Source: Candidatus Opimibacter skivensis
GTDB lineage: Bacteria > Bacteroidota > Bacteroidia > Chitinophagales > Saprospiraceae
Length of the DNA stretch: 64,000 nt
Assembly: GCA_016722045.1 (NCBI GenBank)
Contig: JADKGY010000008.1
Coordinates: 1-64,000, forward strand
Direction of reading: 5' to 3'
Every line of letters begins with the position of its first letter. Position 1 is the first letter of the stretch. Below are positions 19,164 to 27,970 of the stretch, in pieces. Both the position numbers and the translations under genes were made by a program. Below the pieces are notes generated by a model that saw only the letters and a list, made by a program, of their open reading frames with translations, searched no databases and was not told where the DNA came from.

Positions 19164-22100
19164 TCAATTATTAATATTCGTTGGACCGATGACATTCATC
19201 ACACCTGTATTCCGTATTGGAATCGTAGCTGAGCTTATTGCAGGTTTGACAATAGAGTTCCGCAGAATCAAATTACCTGCATTATCAATCGCACTGCCCG
19301 GTGATGTATTCCCACCTATAAGTGTGAGATATTGAATTTCGGCTGACTTACCTACCGGAATTGACAACAGACGGGAGACAGCCGGTCCTGCTTTGATGGT
19401 GATATTCGTTCCCGGATCAGGCATCCATTTCCATATACCATCCACTACGATGGGTCCGGCAGATATGTTGATGGTTTGATTGTTCAGTGCCGGAACAAAA
19501 AGTATATTTTCATTATCGTCGGCGCAAATCGAAACATTTCGAAGCGTCCCATTACCGCTGTCATCCAATGCAGATGTGACCATATTGCATTTGATAAGAA
19601 CAGAATAATCTTCTACTTCACCGAAATCATACGAACCACACGATGGTGGTACAGCATTAAATCTTACTGCGATTCTCATACGGGTTAATCCTGTGGTTGC
19701 ACTGAGAGGTATCGTGATAGTGCCACTGACAGCAGCGGTTGAAGGCCCTCCTGAGAATATAGTTTCTTCGGCATCTGCAAAATCTCCATCCTTGTTGGTA
19801 TCTATCCAGACACGATATTGTTCACTGCGTGAGCCTTGTAAAAATCCTGGAGTAATGGTCAATGTATATGCACCACCCCGGGATACCGTGATAGTTTCGT
19901 TTGTAAAATCACTGTATGAGGTTGAGCCTGATTGCTTCGTGTATCCTGCCATATTGAATGTTTGAATCCATTCGCTCGAGTGATTATTACCCTGTGCCGC
20001 ACAATAAAAAGGACCGCTGTAACAAGTCCTTGTAATTGTATATGAACCTACCTGGCCTCCCCAACCCTGAACAAGGATAAAATAGTTAACACCATTAGTC
20101 GTTGGAAAAGAAATCAGACTACCTGTGTTACAATAATCATCAATGCCTGTGATACAGGTTAAGCCTGAACAACTACCGCTGTAAGCATTTAATTTTGTAT
20201 CATATCCATATTGAGTGCATGTAGCGATGATCACATTTTGCCCATTACCTACGAATGTGTACCAGATACCGGGAGCGCTAATATCCGTACCACAAGTAAA
20301 TGCTTCCGGGTCATCAAGTGCAAGAGTAGTATTGCCAGTCAAAGATCCTCCGCAGGGAAGGCTGATAGCCATTGAACAGAAGTCGCCGTTAATAGGTGTT
20401 AAAGTTGTAAAGGACTCCGTTGAGCATCCGCTTACATCACCGTTTGCTCCGTAAGGCGTAATTTTTACATAGATCGTTGAGGTATAGGGAAGGAGCCCAG
20501 GTGGATCATAAAAATTTACATTACCTACATTTAACTGATTTGCGATCTGCGTTCCTCCAGGCGTAGTGCCTATGGTGAGTTTATATCCGGTCTGGTTTCC
20601 TACTGAATGGGCCCAATGTAATACTACTGATAACGAAACATTGATGGCTCCATTAAGCGGGCTCGTTAACTGCGTGCACTGAGGTGGTCCGCTCGTTTCA
20701 GTGACAAAAGATTGTTCCAGGCATCCTGTAGCATTTCCGAGATTATTGTAAGGAACGATTTTAACGTAAATACTTGTATTAAAAGGAAGTGCTCCGGGAT
20801 CATATGATGTCACCAGACCTACATCAACATTGTTGAGAATATTAGTCCCTCCGGGAGTGGTTCCAACTGTCAGATAAAATCCATTAGCGCCCTGAGCATT
20901 ATTCCAGAAAAGATCCTGGTTGATATCAACATTGATGGCATTGGGCGCAGGATCAATAAGTGATGTACATACCGGAGGGGAGCAAGTGCCTGTATTACAC
21001 GCGGCATTATTGTACTTGCTCCTGATAAGATTACCAGGTTGTGTGCCAAATCCATTAGTGAAATTAATGCCTACGCCGCCGACGAGATGACAATAACTCA
21101 TGATGGTACCTGATGCAGGTAAGGGCCCTGTACAACCCTCACTATATCCGGCTTGCGGCCCACACCCATCGATGGCGGTATTATTGCCATTCCAAGCACA
21201 AGCATGCGTATGCGGTGAACCCATATTATGACCCATTTCATGTGTCACTACCTCAACATTCCAACTATACGTAGGAAAGGGAATAATCGAAGTCGATAAA
21301 GATGTGCTGACAGCACATTGAAGAGAGTTAGAACACAATACATCAATATACGCTATACCTCCGCCAAGACCACGTGTGCTTAAAAAATGTGCAAGCCGAC
21401 CGTTGTAGGTAAGTGTGTCTATATGACTTACAAATGCATTTAAGACAGCGCTTGTCGACGTGAGACTGGCAAACGGATCTGTTGATGTATAAATGAATAT
21501 ATCGGATACAGAGACCGGGATGCTTTCATTGGCATAAAGTGTGGTGACTTCATTCCACAACGAAGCTACCCATGCTTCGGTATTTGGAATACTTGAACCA
21601 TTGTCTACGTAAGATTTGTAGTCACATTCAACATATACCTCCACGCAACTTCCAGTAAGCATACGATTAGTTGTATTGTCGGGATGAATAAGCGGAGAAC
21701 TCCCGGCTTTGTCATTTACATAACAATTCATTGGGTTTGGAACCAGGATGTTATTGTCTTCGAAGGCTATATAGCTTCCATCTTGCGCCTGCTGTATTCG
21801 TTTATTCCCTGTGTCATCAGAATACAGAATTTGAATTTTATCCTTCAATACACTTACAATAGCCATTGAGTTTGGATTACCTTTTATCATCCCTCTATAA
21901 AATATATAAGCAGGATTGGGTGTCAATCTTAATCCATCACTTGTTTTGATTTGTGCTGTAGAACTATATATATCCACCTTATGCAGATCAAGATCTAGAT
22001 TAAATGGAGAAGGCAGTTGGAGTCGAAGAAGATCCGGATCTGATGTAATTAATTTTTGGATCATCCCCGGCATAAGTGTCATAGAATAAGCCTTGTCAAC

Positions 22101-22268
22101 ATAATGCTGCAGGCTTTCTTTTGCAGGCGCAGCCGTATTAAAAAGCGATACAGTCTCGTGGCTTCTCCCACGAAACGAAGCTATTGTTTCTAAGGCTACA
22201 GGCTTCTGCCCATAAAGAAGCGAGACAATAGAAACCAGGCAGACAAATAATACTGAAGATCTCCTCAT
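19164..22268 (-). CDS. secreted M12-type (reprolysin-like) zinc metalloprotease with GEVED domain
   Basis: A 1034-aa multidomain secreted protease. The signal peptide is residues 1-20 (SSVLFVCLVSIVSLLYG). The zincin site HEMGHNMGSPH is at about residues 343-353, with a metzincin Met-turn (GTIMSYCH) after it. Two fibronectin/Ig-like repeats follow (VGTTPGGTNI, IGTTPGGTQI), then a PPC-like domain (GIWYTFVGNGQNV ... YFILVQGWGGQVG), a GEVED domain (RVWIDTNKDGDF ... YDFGEVEDYSV), and a C-terminal stretch resembling the start of a polymorphic outer-membrane-type repeat region. No T9SS sorting domain is visible at the end, although the architecture is typical of T9SS cargo, so the 3' end may be incomplete or a different export tag is used. 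Confidence 0.87.
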   Translation of the reverse strand: MRRSSVLFVCLVSIVSLLYGQKPVALETIASFRGRSHETVSLFNTAAPAKESLQHYVDKAYSMTLMPGMIQKLITSDPDLLRLQLPSPFNLDLDLHKVDIYSSTAQIKTSDGLRLTPNPAYIFYRGMIKGNPNSMAIVSVLKDKIQILYSDDTGNKRIQQAQDGSYIAFEDNNILVPNPMNCYVNDKAGSSPLIHPDNTTNRMLTGSCVEVYVECDYKSYVDNGSSIPNTEAWVASLWNEVTTLYANESIPVSVSDIFIYTSTDPFASLTSTSAVLNAFVSHIDTLTYNGRLAHFLSTRGLGGGIAYIDVLCSNSLQCAVSTSLSTSIIPFPTYSWNVEVVTHEMGHNMGSPHTHACAWNGNNTAIDGCGPQAGYSEGCTGPLPASGTIMSYCHLVGGVGINFTNGFGTQPGNLIRSKYNNAACNTGTCSPPVCTSLIDPAPNAINVDINQDLFWNNAQGANGFYLTVGTTPGGTNILNNVDVGLVTSYDPGALPFNTSIYVKIVPYNNLGNATGCLEQSFVTETSGPPQCTQLTSPLNGAINVSLSVVLHWAHSVGNQTGYKLTIGTTPGGTQIANQLNVGNVNFYDPPGLLPYTSTIYVKITPYGANGDVSGCSTESFTTLTPINGDFCSMAISLPCGGSLTGNTTLALDDPEAFTCGTDISAPGIWYTFVGNGQNVIIATCTQYGYDTKLNAYSGSCSGLTCITGIDDYCNTGSLISFPTTNGVNYFILVQGWGGQVGSYTITRTCYSGPFYCAAQGNNHSSEWIQTFNMAGYTKQSGSTSYSDFTNETITVSRGGAYTLTITPGFLQGSRSEQYRVWIDTNKDGDFADAEETIFSGGPSTAAVSGTITIPLSATTGLTRMRIAVRFNAVPPSCGSYDFGEVEDYSVLIKCNMVTSALDDSGNGTLRNVSICADDNENILFVPALNNQTINISAGPIVVDGIWKWMPDPGTNITIKAGPAVSRLLSIPVGKSAEIQYLTLIGGNTSPGSAIDNAGNLILRNSIVKPAISSATIPIRNTGVMNVIGPTNINN

Positions 22269-22783
22269 ATGTACACATGTTCTAAACTGAAACCCAATAG
22301 AATATCGGGGAATTAAAAACCAATCTCAGGTGATGCAAGGGGAGAGCCGCTTTTCGCGGAGGGCTGCAAATTACGAAAACACAATCATGTCAAGGTCATT
22401 AAATTTAAACCAGGGGTCAGCTGTCAGACTTAATTTCATCATAATGGATAATAAGCACTTTTTGTGGTCTTTATTCATTGCTAAAGATTGTAATGGATTC
22501 CATGGGCTTCTTATAAAGAAAAAAGTATTTAAGATAAATGTGAAATTTACAGACCGCTTGTCGTTTATGTAGAGACGTGGGTATATAATTTTATGTACGC
22601 GCGTGAGAGCAGTGATAGGCGTGCGTATGAGACAAAAATCTGAAATCTAAAATTTTATGGCTGTATATAATTGGTATCGGTTTGTAGTCCGCATTCCGAT
22701 CAATGCATCGAGGCAAGACCTGTATGATGTGTGGACAAGTCGGGTTGCATTTGAACGCTGGTTTTGACAAATCTTTCCAGAAT
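22269..22783. other. intergenic region without a recognisable gene
   Basis: About 515 bases upstream of the metalloprotease gene, which must contain its promoter. Short frames on both strands show no family and no coding bias I can defend. No clear repeat was seen. Confidence 0.5.
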
Positions 22784-23044
22784 CTAATTTTTCTTTTTTC
22801 CCTTTGCATTTTTTATGCTGTCCAGTTTTGCCGGATTATCACTGCCGTGTTCTATCCTTATTGGTCTGGTAGTATCTGCACCTACATGTAAGAGCGAATC
22901 TTTAGTCCTGTTCAATTGAGCATTCATAAGACTATCCTTCGTCGCATTTGATTCAGCTTCTTTTGCCCCGGACTTGGGACAATGACTAATAGAAAGAATA
23001 GTACCCAGAAGGATCGGCTTAATCAGCAATAATGATCTTCTCAT
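22784..23044 (-). CDS. small hypothetical secreted protein
   Basis: An 86-aa frame starting 26 bases before the end of the upstream T9SS gene, so the two could be translationally coupled. The N-terminus is hydrophobic (SLLLIKPILLGTILSIS) and followed by a cysteine, so a signal or lipoprotein leader is possible. The rest is hydrophilic and Lys/Asp/Asn rich, with a repeated TKDSL motif, and ends in KGKKKN. I know no family for it. It could be spurious. Confidence 0.4.
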   Translation of the reverse strand: MRRSLLLIKPILLGTILSISHCPKSGAKEAESNATKDSLMNAQLNRTKDSLLHVGADTTRPIRIEHGSDNPAKLDSIKNAKGKKKN

Positions 23045-24887
23045 TTTTTAACAGTTGATTGTTTGAATTGATGGAAATAAAATAAGTGCCCGGCCGGAGA
23101 TTTGATGTATTGAATGTGAATTGATTCTTGCCGGAAATACCGGATCCGTTAAAAAGCGATTTCACAAGTTTGCCCTGATCATCGTATATAGCAATAGTTA
23201 TTTTAGCATTAGCTGCAAGTTCAAATTCTGTTTTGAATTCCTGATAAGCCGGATTTGGATATACCCTGAATTTACTGTCATTGTTGACTGTTTCAATACC
23301 TGTCATACTGCCTGAACCTGTAATTTCTGCGATCCAGGTTGCCCAATCATTCGATGTAGTGCCATACATACCGCTCATCCATACCGTCGGTGTAGAATTG
23401 TTGTGCTTACGATGGATGCCAGTGTAATCACCCCATCTTTCAGTGTCTCCTCCGGAAGCTGTATAGTCAGAAAATCCATCACCAATGCGCACCAGAGTTG
23501 AATTACCCCAATTCATATTCTGATCACAAAACACGACTCTTATTTCAGGATATATTGTACTGGCAGTCCTTCCAAAACCAATCATAACTGATTTGTCATT
23601 TTCAGTACTCGCGAAAGAAGCTACTGCGGGATAGGAATATTCATAACCATCAAGGCCAAACATTGAATGTACATCTGTCTGACTGTTGACATCAAGACGA
23701 TTGTAATTGATGCCGTTGTACCCGTTGGAATAATCTGAATGAAAAACGAAATGAATAATACCGTTTAAATAAAAACCAGATAGTACTCTGCAATCCCCAT
23801 TATCCAGCCCGGTGGATGTGCCGAATTGAAGTCCATCTCCTGCTGGTGAATAGGCTGCTGTAGAAATCGTGTAATGATTCAATTGCTCACTGGATGAACT
23901 CATGTCGTCAGTGAGATCGTAAAGCTCAATCGAAGAAGAGCCTGAACTTTCAGTAGCGACCAGGTAACAACCAGGACCATAATTACCTTGTTGGCCATAG
24001 GATACCGGGAGTAATGTGAATGGGTTTCCATCGATTTCATTCCAATATTGCCAATTGATATTGCCGCCGGTGAAGCCGTTATTTTTTTCAATTTGATAAA
24101 GAAGAGCTTCTCTGAAATTGCCACTCTGACTGAAAGAATTGCCTGTGATATATAATTCATTTGTCGAAACAGCAAGTTTTGGATAATCAAACCAGGTGGA
24201 GCTAGATGTAGGATCGCCTGTGAGTTTATATTTCCACCAGCCTCCACTCGGGTTATTTGTTTTTGAAAAGCAAATGAGCAGATTTGTATTGTCCGGTGAG
24301 CCGGAGCATTCCTGAGCGAAAAAAATAAATTTGTCAGCGCCACTATCATAGATGACTACAGGATCACAAATATCGGTGATCGTGGGATCGTTGAAAAAAA
24401 CATCAATCTTATTGCTGAAGGTCATCGAACCATTGGTGTTATAAAATTCAATTGAGGCATTCGCGACACTTACAATTCTGCCGCCGTTAGAGATGGCCAG
24501 TGAATTATCAAGAGGAGATGTACCCGTATTCGCATTGCCCGGAAAGTTTGAACCAACCGTAGGAGAGCCTCCTCCGCGTGATGATGAAGTTTCCTCATCA
24601 GGTTGAAACAGATTATTGAGTTTCAATTGTGTTTTTTGTCTTTTTATAAGCTCAAGCTTTTGGTCAAATTCCGAATGATGTTCAATCGAAATATTGCTTA
24701 ACACCGGTTTCCAGCTTAGGTCAATCGAAACGGGTGTTATCTCACCCAAAAGCAGCGCATGATATTCTTTGGATTTTGTGCCCCTGCTGATCACTTTTGC
24801 GCTTGAAGGGATTTCGGCTTTTTTGAACTGGGCGTTTAGGTTAATGTAGGCGATAACCAACAGCGCGACTATGATTAGTTTTTTCAT
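23019..24887 (-). CDS. T9SS type A sorting-domain protein
   Basis: A 622-aa secreted protein. The signal peptide is residues 1-19 (KKLIIVALLVIAYINLNA). The central part (about 110-540) has propeller-like features: repeated short strands such as FNDPTITDICDPVVIYD, DKFIFFAQECSGS, FSKTNNPSGGWWKY and WFDYPKLAVS. This pattern is typical of exo-sialidase-like or BNR-like secreted Bacteroidota proteins, but no catalytic motif is certain. The C-terminal sorting domain (VYPNPAYQEFKTEFEL to EKIIIAD) is clear. Function unknown. Confidence 0.83.
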   Translation of the reverse strand: MKKLIIVALLVIAYINLNAQFKKAEIPSSAKVISRGTKSKEYHALLLGEITPVSIDLSWKPVLSNISIEHHSEFDQKLELIKRQKTQLKLNNLFQPDEETSSSRGGGSPTVGSNFPGNANTGTSPLDNSLAISNGGRIVSVANASIEFYNTNGSMTFSNKIDVFFNDPTITDICDPVVIYDSGADKFIFFAQECSGSPDNTNLLICFSKTNNPSGGWWKYKLTGDPTSSSTWFDYPKLAVSTNELYITGNSFSQSGNFREALLYQIEKNNGFTGGNINWQYWNEIDGNPFTLLPVSYGQQGNYGPGCYLVATESSGSSSIELYDLTDDMSSSSEQLNHYTISTAAYSPAGDGLQFGTSTGLDNGDCRVLSGFYLNGIIHFVFHSDYSNGYNGINYNRLDVNSQTDVHSMFGLDGYEYSYPAVASFASTENDKSVMIGFGRTASTIYPEIRVVFCDQNMNWGNSTLVRIGDGFSDYTASGGDTERWGDYTGIHRKHNNSTPTVWMSGMYGTTSNDWATWIAEITGSGSMTGIETVNNDSKFRVYPNPAYQEFKTEFELAANAKITIAIYDDQGKLVKSLFNGSGISGKNQFTFNTSNLRPGTYFISINSNNQLLKNEKIIIAD

Positions 24888-24978
24888 TTTCTGAGGGTGC
24901 TTATTTGTATTGGAATCTTGATTAAGAAAAAATAGTATTTACATTTTAAGCAGGAGTCAATCGGGACATATACGATAC

Positions 24979-25359
24979 TCAAGCCTCCCTGATGTTTTTA
25001 AGTTTCGTATATCTCAAATATTGATAGACGAGAACAGTCATGCATATCACGAGACCCAAAAATTCACGCACAAGCTCAACAAATGGAGTAGACGCTTTCA
25101 TCTCCCCCACGATGGTCGGACACCCAGCAGAAATCCATTGTGAAAAGGCCGGGAACATACGGAAGATCTGGTAAATAAGAACCACTATTCCAAGAATGAT
25201 TGACCACATGTTGTATGTGTTCCATGCCGCAAAAGCGCAGATCAGGCCTGTATAGCCATAAATCAAAAACCAAAATAGTATATCACCCGGGGTATCATTC
25301 AATTGAACATACGCAAAGAGGAAAAAAATAAGGGCCAGGATTAAATTGAAGATTTTCAT
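24979..25359 (-). CDS. TMEM220-family membrane protein
   Basis: A 126-aa small integral membrane protein when started at the ATG at 25359 (MKIFNLILALIFFLFAYVQ). The frame extends 14 residues further, but that stretch is hydrophilic and unlike the family. Features of the TMEM220 helix family are visible: FAYVQLNDTPGDILFW in the first hairpin, a central hydrophobic helix (WSIILGIVVLIYQIF), and a C-terminal helix (FLGLVICMTVLVYQYLRY). Function of the family is unknown. The gene lies 88 bp downstream of galE on the same strand and might be co-transcribed. Confidence 0.82.
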   Translation of the reverse strand: MKIFNLILALIFFLFAYVQLNDTPGDILFWFLIYGYTGLICAFAAWNTYNMWSIILGIVVLIYQIFRMFPAFSQWISAGCPTIVGEMKASTPFVELVREFLGLVICMTVLVYQYLRYTKLKNIREA

Positions 25360-25447
25360 TTTGGAGGCGTCAGTTTGACATCCTGAAGGTAAGGTTTTCA
25401 CAAACCATTTCAGCTATTTTGTGCGCCACGGATCTGCAGATTGAGGA

Positions 25448-26500
25448 CTATTTCCCTTTTACTTTTTCCCATTCCCAGGCAGAAGACATGATGGAATTGA
25501 TGTCCATTGCGGGTTTCCAATGAAGTTGTTGAGTGATGAGATTGTTATCAGCATAAATGGCGGCTACATCACCTGTACGCCGAGGGCCTATTTTATAATT
25601 GACTTTGACGCCCGTAGCAACCTCAAAAGCGTGGATAGCTTCCAGAACAGTGACCCCTTCGCCGATGCCAAGATTGTATACCTGATAGGGCTCTGTTTGT
25701 TTGTGATCCAATAAATGTTCAAGTGCCAGTGTGTGCGCCCTGGCCAGATCCATCACATGTATGTAATCGCGAATACAGCTACCATCGCGCGTCGGATAAT
25801 CATCTCCGTACACCATCAATTGACCTCTTAGGCCTATGGCTGTTTCTGTGATGACGGGGACAAGGTTTGTAGGGGCGTTGAGGGATGATTCACCCAGTAG
25901 TGCTGATAAATGGGCCCCGGCCGGATTGAAATATCGCAGTGACACCCCGGATTTCCCAGATGCGAGAGATTTACCAGATTGCACAGATAGGCTTCTGAAG
26001 TATTGTTCGTACAGGATCTCACAGGCTTGCTTTGTTGCTCCATATGGATTCTCTGCTTTACTGAAAGGCGTGTCTTCCGTGACAGGAAGTTTTTCAGGTG
26101 ATCCATAGACTGTGCAGGATGAAGAAAAAATCAGGCACGGAATATTCAACTCTTCCATCATCTTCATCGTGGTGAGGGTACTTCCAATGTTGTTGTGATA
26201 ATACCTGAGCGGCTGAAAAACTGATTCCCCCACGCTTTTTAGAGCGGCAAAATGAATGATACCATCGAAAGGGCCGAATTGTCTTGTGCGTTGAATGGCA
26301 TCTGAAGTATCGCTAAGATCACAATCGATGTTTTCGATTTTTTTACCGGTGATCGCTTCTATTCCCTTCAACGCAGACGGAGATGAGTTGATGAAGTTGT
26401 CGATAGAAACAACATCGTAACCAGAGTCGAGGAGATCAACGATAGTATGACTGCCGATGTATCCGCAGCCGCCGGTGACTAAAATTTTGGGCTTATTCAA
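25448..26500 (-). CDS. galE: UDP-glucose 4-epimerase
   Basis: A 350-aa extended short-chain dehydrogenase that interconverts UDP-glucose and UDP-galactose in the Leloir pathway and in surface polysaccharide precursor supply. NAD-binding motif GGCGYIGSH is at residues 10-18, the catalytic serine region SSSCTVYG at about 126, and the YxxxK pair in NPYGATKQ at about 153. LRYFNPAGAH and the NLGIGEGVTVLE and GPRRTGDVAA segments are standard. There is a short extra Ser/Gly/Lys-rich stretch just before LRYFNPAG, encoded by an imperfect duplication at about 25,945-25,985. The gene is 11 bp downstream of the PIN toxin gene, so the two may share a transcript. Confidence 0.93.
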   Translation of the reverse strand: MNKPKILVTGGCGYIGSHTIVDLLDSGYDVVSIDNFINSSPSALKGIEAITGKKIENIDCDLSDTSDAIQRTRQFGPFDGIIHFAALKSVGESVFQPLRYYHNNIGSTLTTMKMMEELNIPCLIFSSSCTVYGSPEKLPVTEDTPFSKAENPYGATKQACEILYEQYFRSLSVQSGKSLASGKSGVSLRYFNPAGAHLSALLGESSLNAPTNLVPVITETAIGLRGQLMVYGDDYPTRDGSCIRDYIHVMDLARAHTLALEHLLDHKQTEPYQVYNLGIGEGVTVLEAIHAFEVATGVKVNYKIGPRRTGDVAAIYADNNLITQQLHWKPAMDINSIMSSAWEWEKVKGK

Positions 26501-26511
26501 TTCTTCATATT

Positions 26512-26925
26512 TTAAATCAGATTTATGGCCTGATCTGGTGCAATCGCCTGAATAGGTGAATTTTTGAAATCTTTGATGTTTCGTGTTATAATGTAAGAAA
26601 TCTGACTTTCAGTCGAGGCAGCAAATATCTGAATGGCGTCTTCCAGATCCGGATGATTAGATTTCATTGCACGTTTTAGAATTCTCAGATCAATGGCTAT
26701 TGGCTGAACAATATCAATGAGATTGTCTAAAGCTTGTCTCAACGTTTTTTCATCTATTAATTTCTCTAACACGTAGTATGTCGTAGCAATAGAGTGCGAT
26801 GAAGTAAATAGTTGAATTTTTTTCTTTTCTGCTGCCTCTAACAATTGAATTGCAAATTTGCTATGTGGGGTTCTTTCCGCAAGTAGATCAATGATAATAT
26901 TTGTATCGAGAAAAAAGCTTTTCAC
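26512..26925 (-). CDS. PIN-domain toxin (VapC-like ribonuclease)
   Basis: A 137-aa PIN-domain protein. Conserved acidic positions are seen in FFLDTNIIIDLL (D7), the central glutamate region YYVLEKL, DLEDAIQIFAA and ITRNIKDF. PIN toxins are Mg-dependent endoribonucleases that act on tRNA, rRNA or mRNA and are held inactive by their partner antitoxin. The start overlaps the stop of the upstream antitoxin gene by 4 bases, the classic toxin-antitoxin coupling. Target RNA is unknown. Confidence 0.88.
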   Translation of the reverse strand: MKSFFLDTNIIIDLLAERTPHSKFAIQLLEAAEKKKIQLFTSSHSIATTYYVLEKLIDEKTLRQALDNLIDIVQPIAIDLRILKRAMKSNHPDLEDAIQIFAASTESQISYIITRNIKDFKNSPIQAIAPDQAINLI

Positions 26926-27170
26926 AGGTGTTTGTTTTCGAGATATACACGCTTAGCTTTCTCTTCATTGAAATTTTTTGGCAATTTCACTACTCCAATT
27001 ATTTTTCGAAGCTTGGGAGAAATCTCTTCAGGTTTTTGAGCATGTTCTGACGTCAATGTTTCAAGGTATCCTTCAATAATTTCAGACAAACTTCGTCCGG
27101 TCTTTTTGGCATACAGTTTAGCTCTCTCAACTACACGTTCTTCTACAGATAAAGTAAGCTTGGTGGTCAT
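26922..27170 (-). CDS. DUF6364-type ribbon-helix-helix antitoxin
   Basis: An 82-aa protein. The N-terminal part (TKLTLSVEERVVERAKLYAK followed by KTGRSLSEIIEGYLETL) fits the DUF6364 antitoxin pattern: a short DNA-binding strand, then two helices. The C-terminal tail (about 50-82, basic and proline containing) is the likely toxin-neutralising segment. Gene order antitoxin-toxin, the 4-base overlap, and two palindromic operators over the promoter (27173-27201) all support an autoregulated module. Confidence 0.85.
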   Translation of the reverse strand: MTTKLTLSVEERVVERAKLYAKKTGRSLSEIIEGYLETLTSEHAQKPEEISPKLRKIIGVVKLPKNFNEEKAKRVYLENKHL

Positions 27171-27219
27171 TGATACGTATGTTTTTTACAAAGATACGTA
27201 TAAGGATGTTCACTTCAAA
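27171..27219 (-). promoter_or_regulatory. promoter and twin-palindrome operator of the toxin-antitoxin pair
   Basis: On the minus strand a -33 TTTG (27216-27219) is followed after exactly 19 bases by the -7 box TATCTTTG (27189-27196), the Bacteroidota consensus. Two identical 8-bp palindromes ATACGTAT (27173-27180 and 27194-27201) are 21 bp apart, two helical turns. One overlaps the -7 box and the other lies just before the start codon. This is the expected layout for ribbon-helix-helix autorepression. Confidence 0.85.
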
Positions 27220-27250
27220 GTATTCATTACAGATTCAGCATAATATTTTC

Positions 27251-27290
27251 GAACACCTATTGTAATTTTGTACAGTGTTCATTATATTTG
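27251..27290 (+). promoter_or_regulatory. probable promoter and TetR operator upstream of the efflux operon
   Basis: The box TATATTTG (27283-27290) matches TAnnTTTG, with a weak -33-like TATTG about 20 bases upstream. Between them and overlapping the -33 lies an interrupted palindrome, GAACAC (27251-27256) and GTGTTC (27275-27280), spanning 30 bp. A TetR repressor bound there would block its own operon. Confidence 0.6.
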
Positions 27291-27320
27291 CACCGTATTT
27301 AATAAATAAATTGTTCAGAA

Positions 27321-27947
27321 ATGGGTATAGCAGAGCGCAAAGAAAGAGAAAGAGAAGGAGTTAAAGATCTGATTCTCAATGCCGCCAGAGAAATTTTTCT
27401 CCGGGAAGGGTATGAAAACACAAGTATCCGGAAGATTGCTTCGCAGATCGAATACAGTCCTGGAACGATCTACTTGCACTATAAAGACAAAAACGAGCTT
27501 CTTCTGGCGCTTCATGACAAAGCGTTCGAATGCAAGATGAAATCACTTTTCCATGATGTTCAGAATATCCCTGATCCACTGGAGCGATTGAAAGCTACCG
27601 GAAGAAGCTATCTCCAATATGGTATCGACAATCCACAGGATTATGAACTCATGTTTATCCTCACCTGTACCATGGACGCTCTGGCTCTTAAAGAAGAATT
27701 TTGGAGCGATGGGGCGATGGCTATAAATATGCTCAAGGAAAATGTGAAGGCTTGCATTGAAGCAGGTTACTTCCGCAAAGATTTAAACCTCGATGAAACC
27801 TCTTTACTTCTTTGGAGTCAGGTGCATGGGATCACTTCATTATACAATACAGAACGACTCAATATTTATTCAATAGAAGACAAAAAGGAATTTATGTTCC
27901 GCACACTTGATGTATTCTTCTCCATTATCACACACGGTTTGGCATGA
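27321..27947 (+). CDS. TetR/AcrR-family transcriptional regulator
   Basis: A 208-aa one-component repressor. The N-terminal TetR DNA-binding domain is clear at about residues 12-60 (ILNAAREIFLREGYENTSIRKIA, EYSPGTIYLHYKDKNELL). The C-terminal ligand-binding part has a TetR_C-like helical pattern. It is the first gene of the efflux cluster; its stop overlaps the longest reading of the TolC gene. It probably represses this operon and releases it on binding a toxic compound; the ligand is unknown. Confidence 0.9.
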   Translation: MGIAERKEREREGVKDLILNAAREIFLREGYENTSIRKIASQIEYSPGTIYLHYKDKNELLLALHDKAFECKMKSLFHDVQNIPDPLERLKATGRSYLQYGIDNPQDYELMFILTCTMDALALKEEFWSDGAMAINMLKENVKACIEAGYFRKDLNLDETSLLLWSQVHGITSLYNTERLNIYSIEDKKEFMFRTLDVFFSIITHGLA

Positions 27948-27970
27948 TACAATTACGTACACATCGGACG

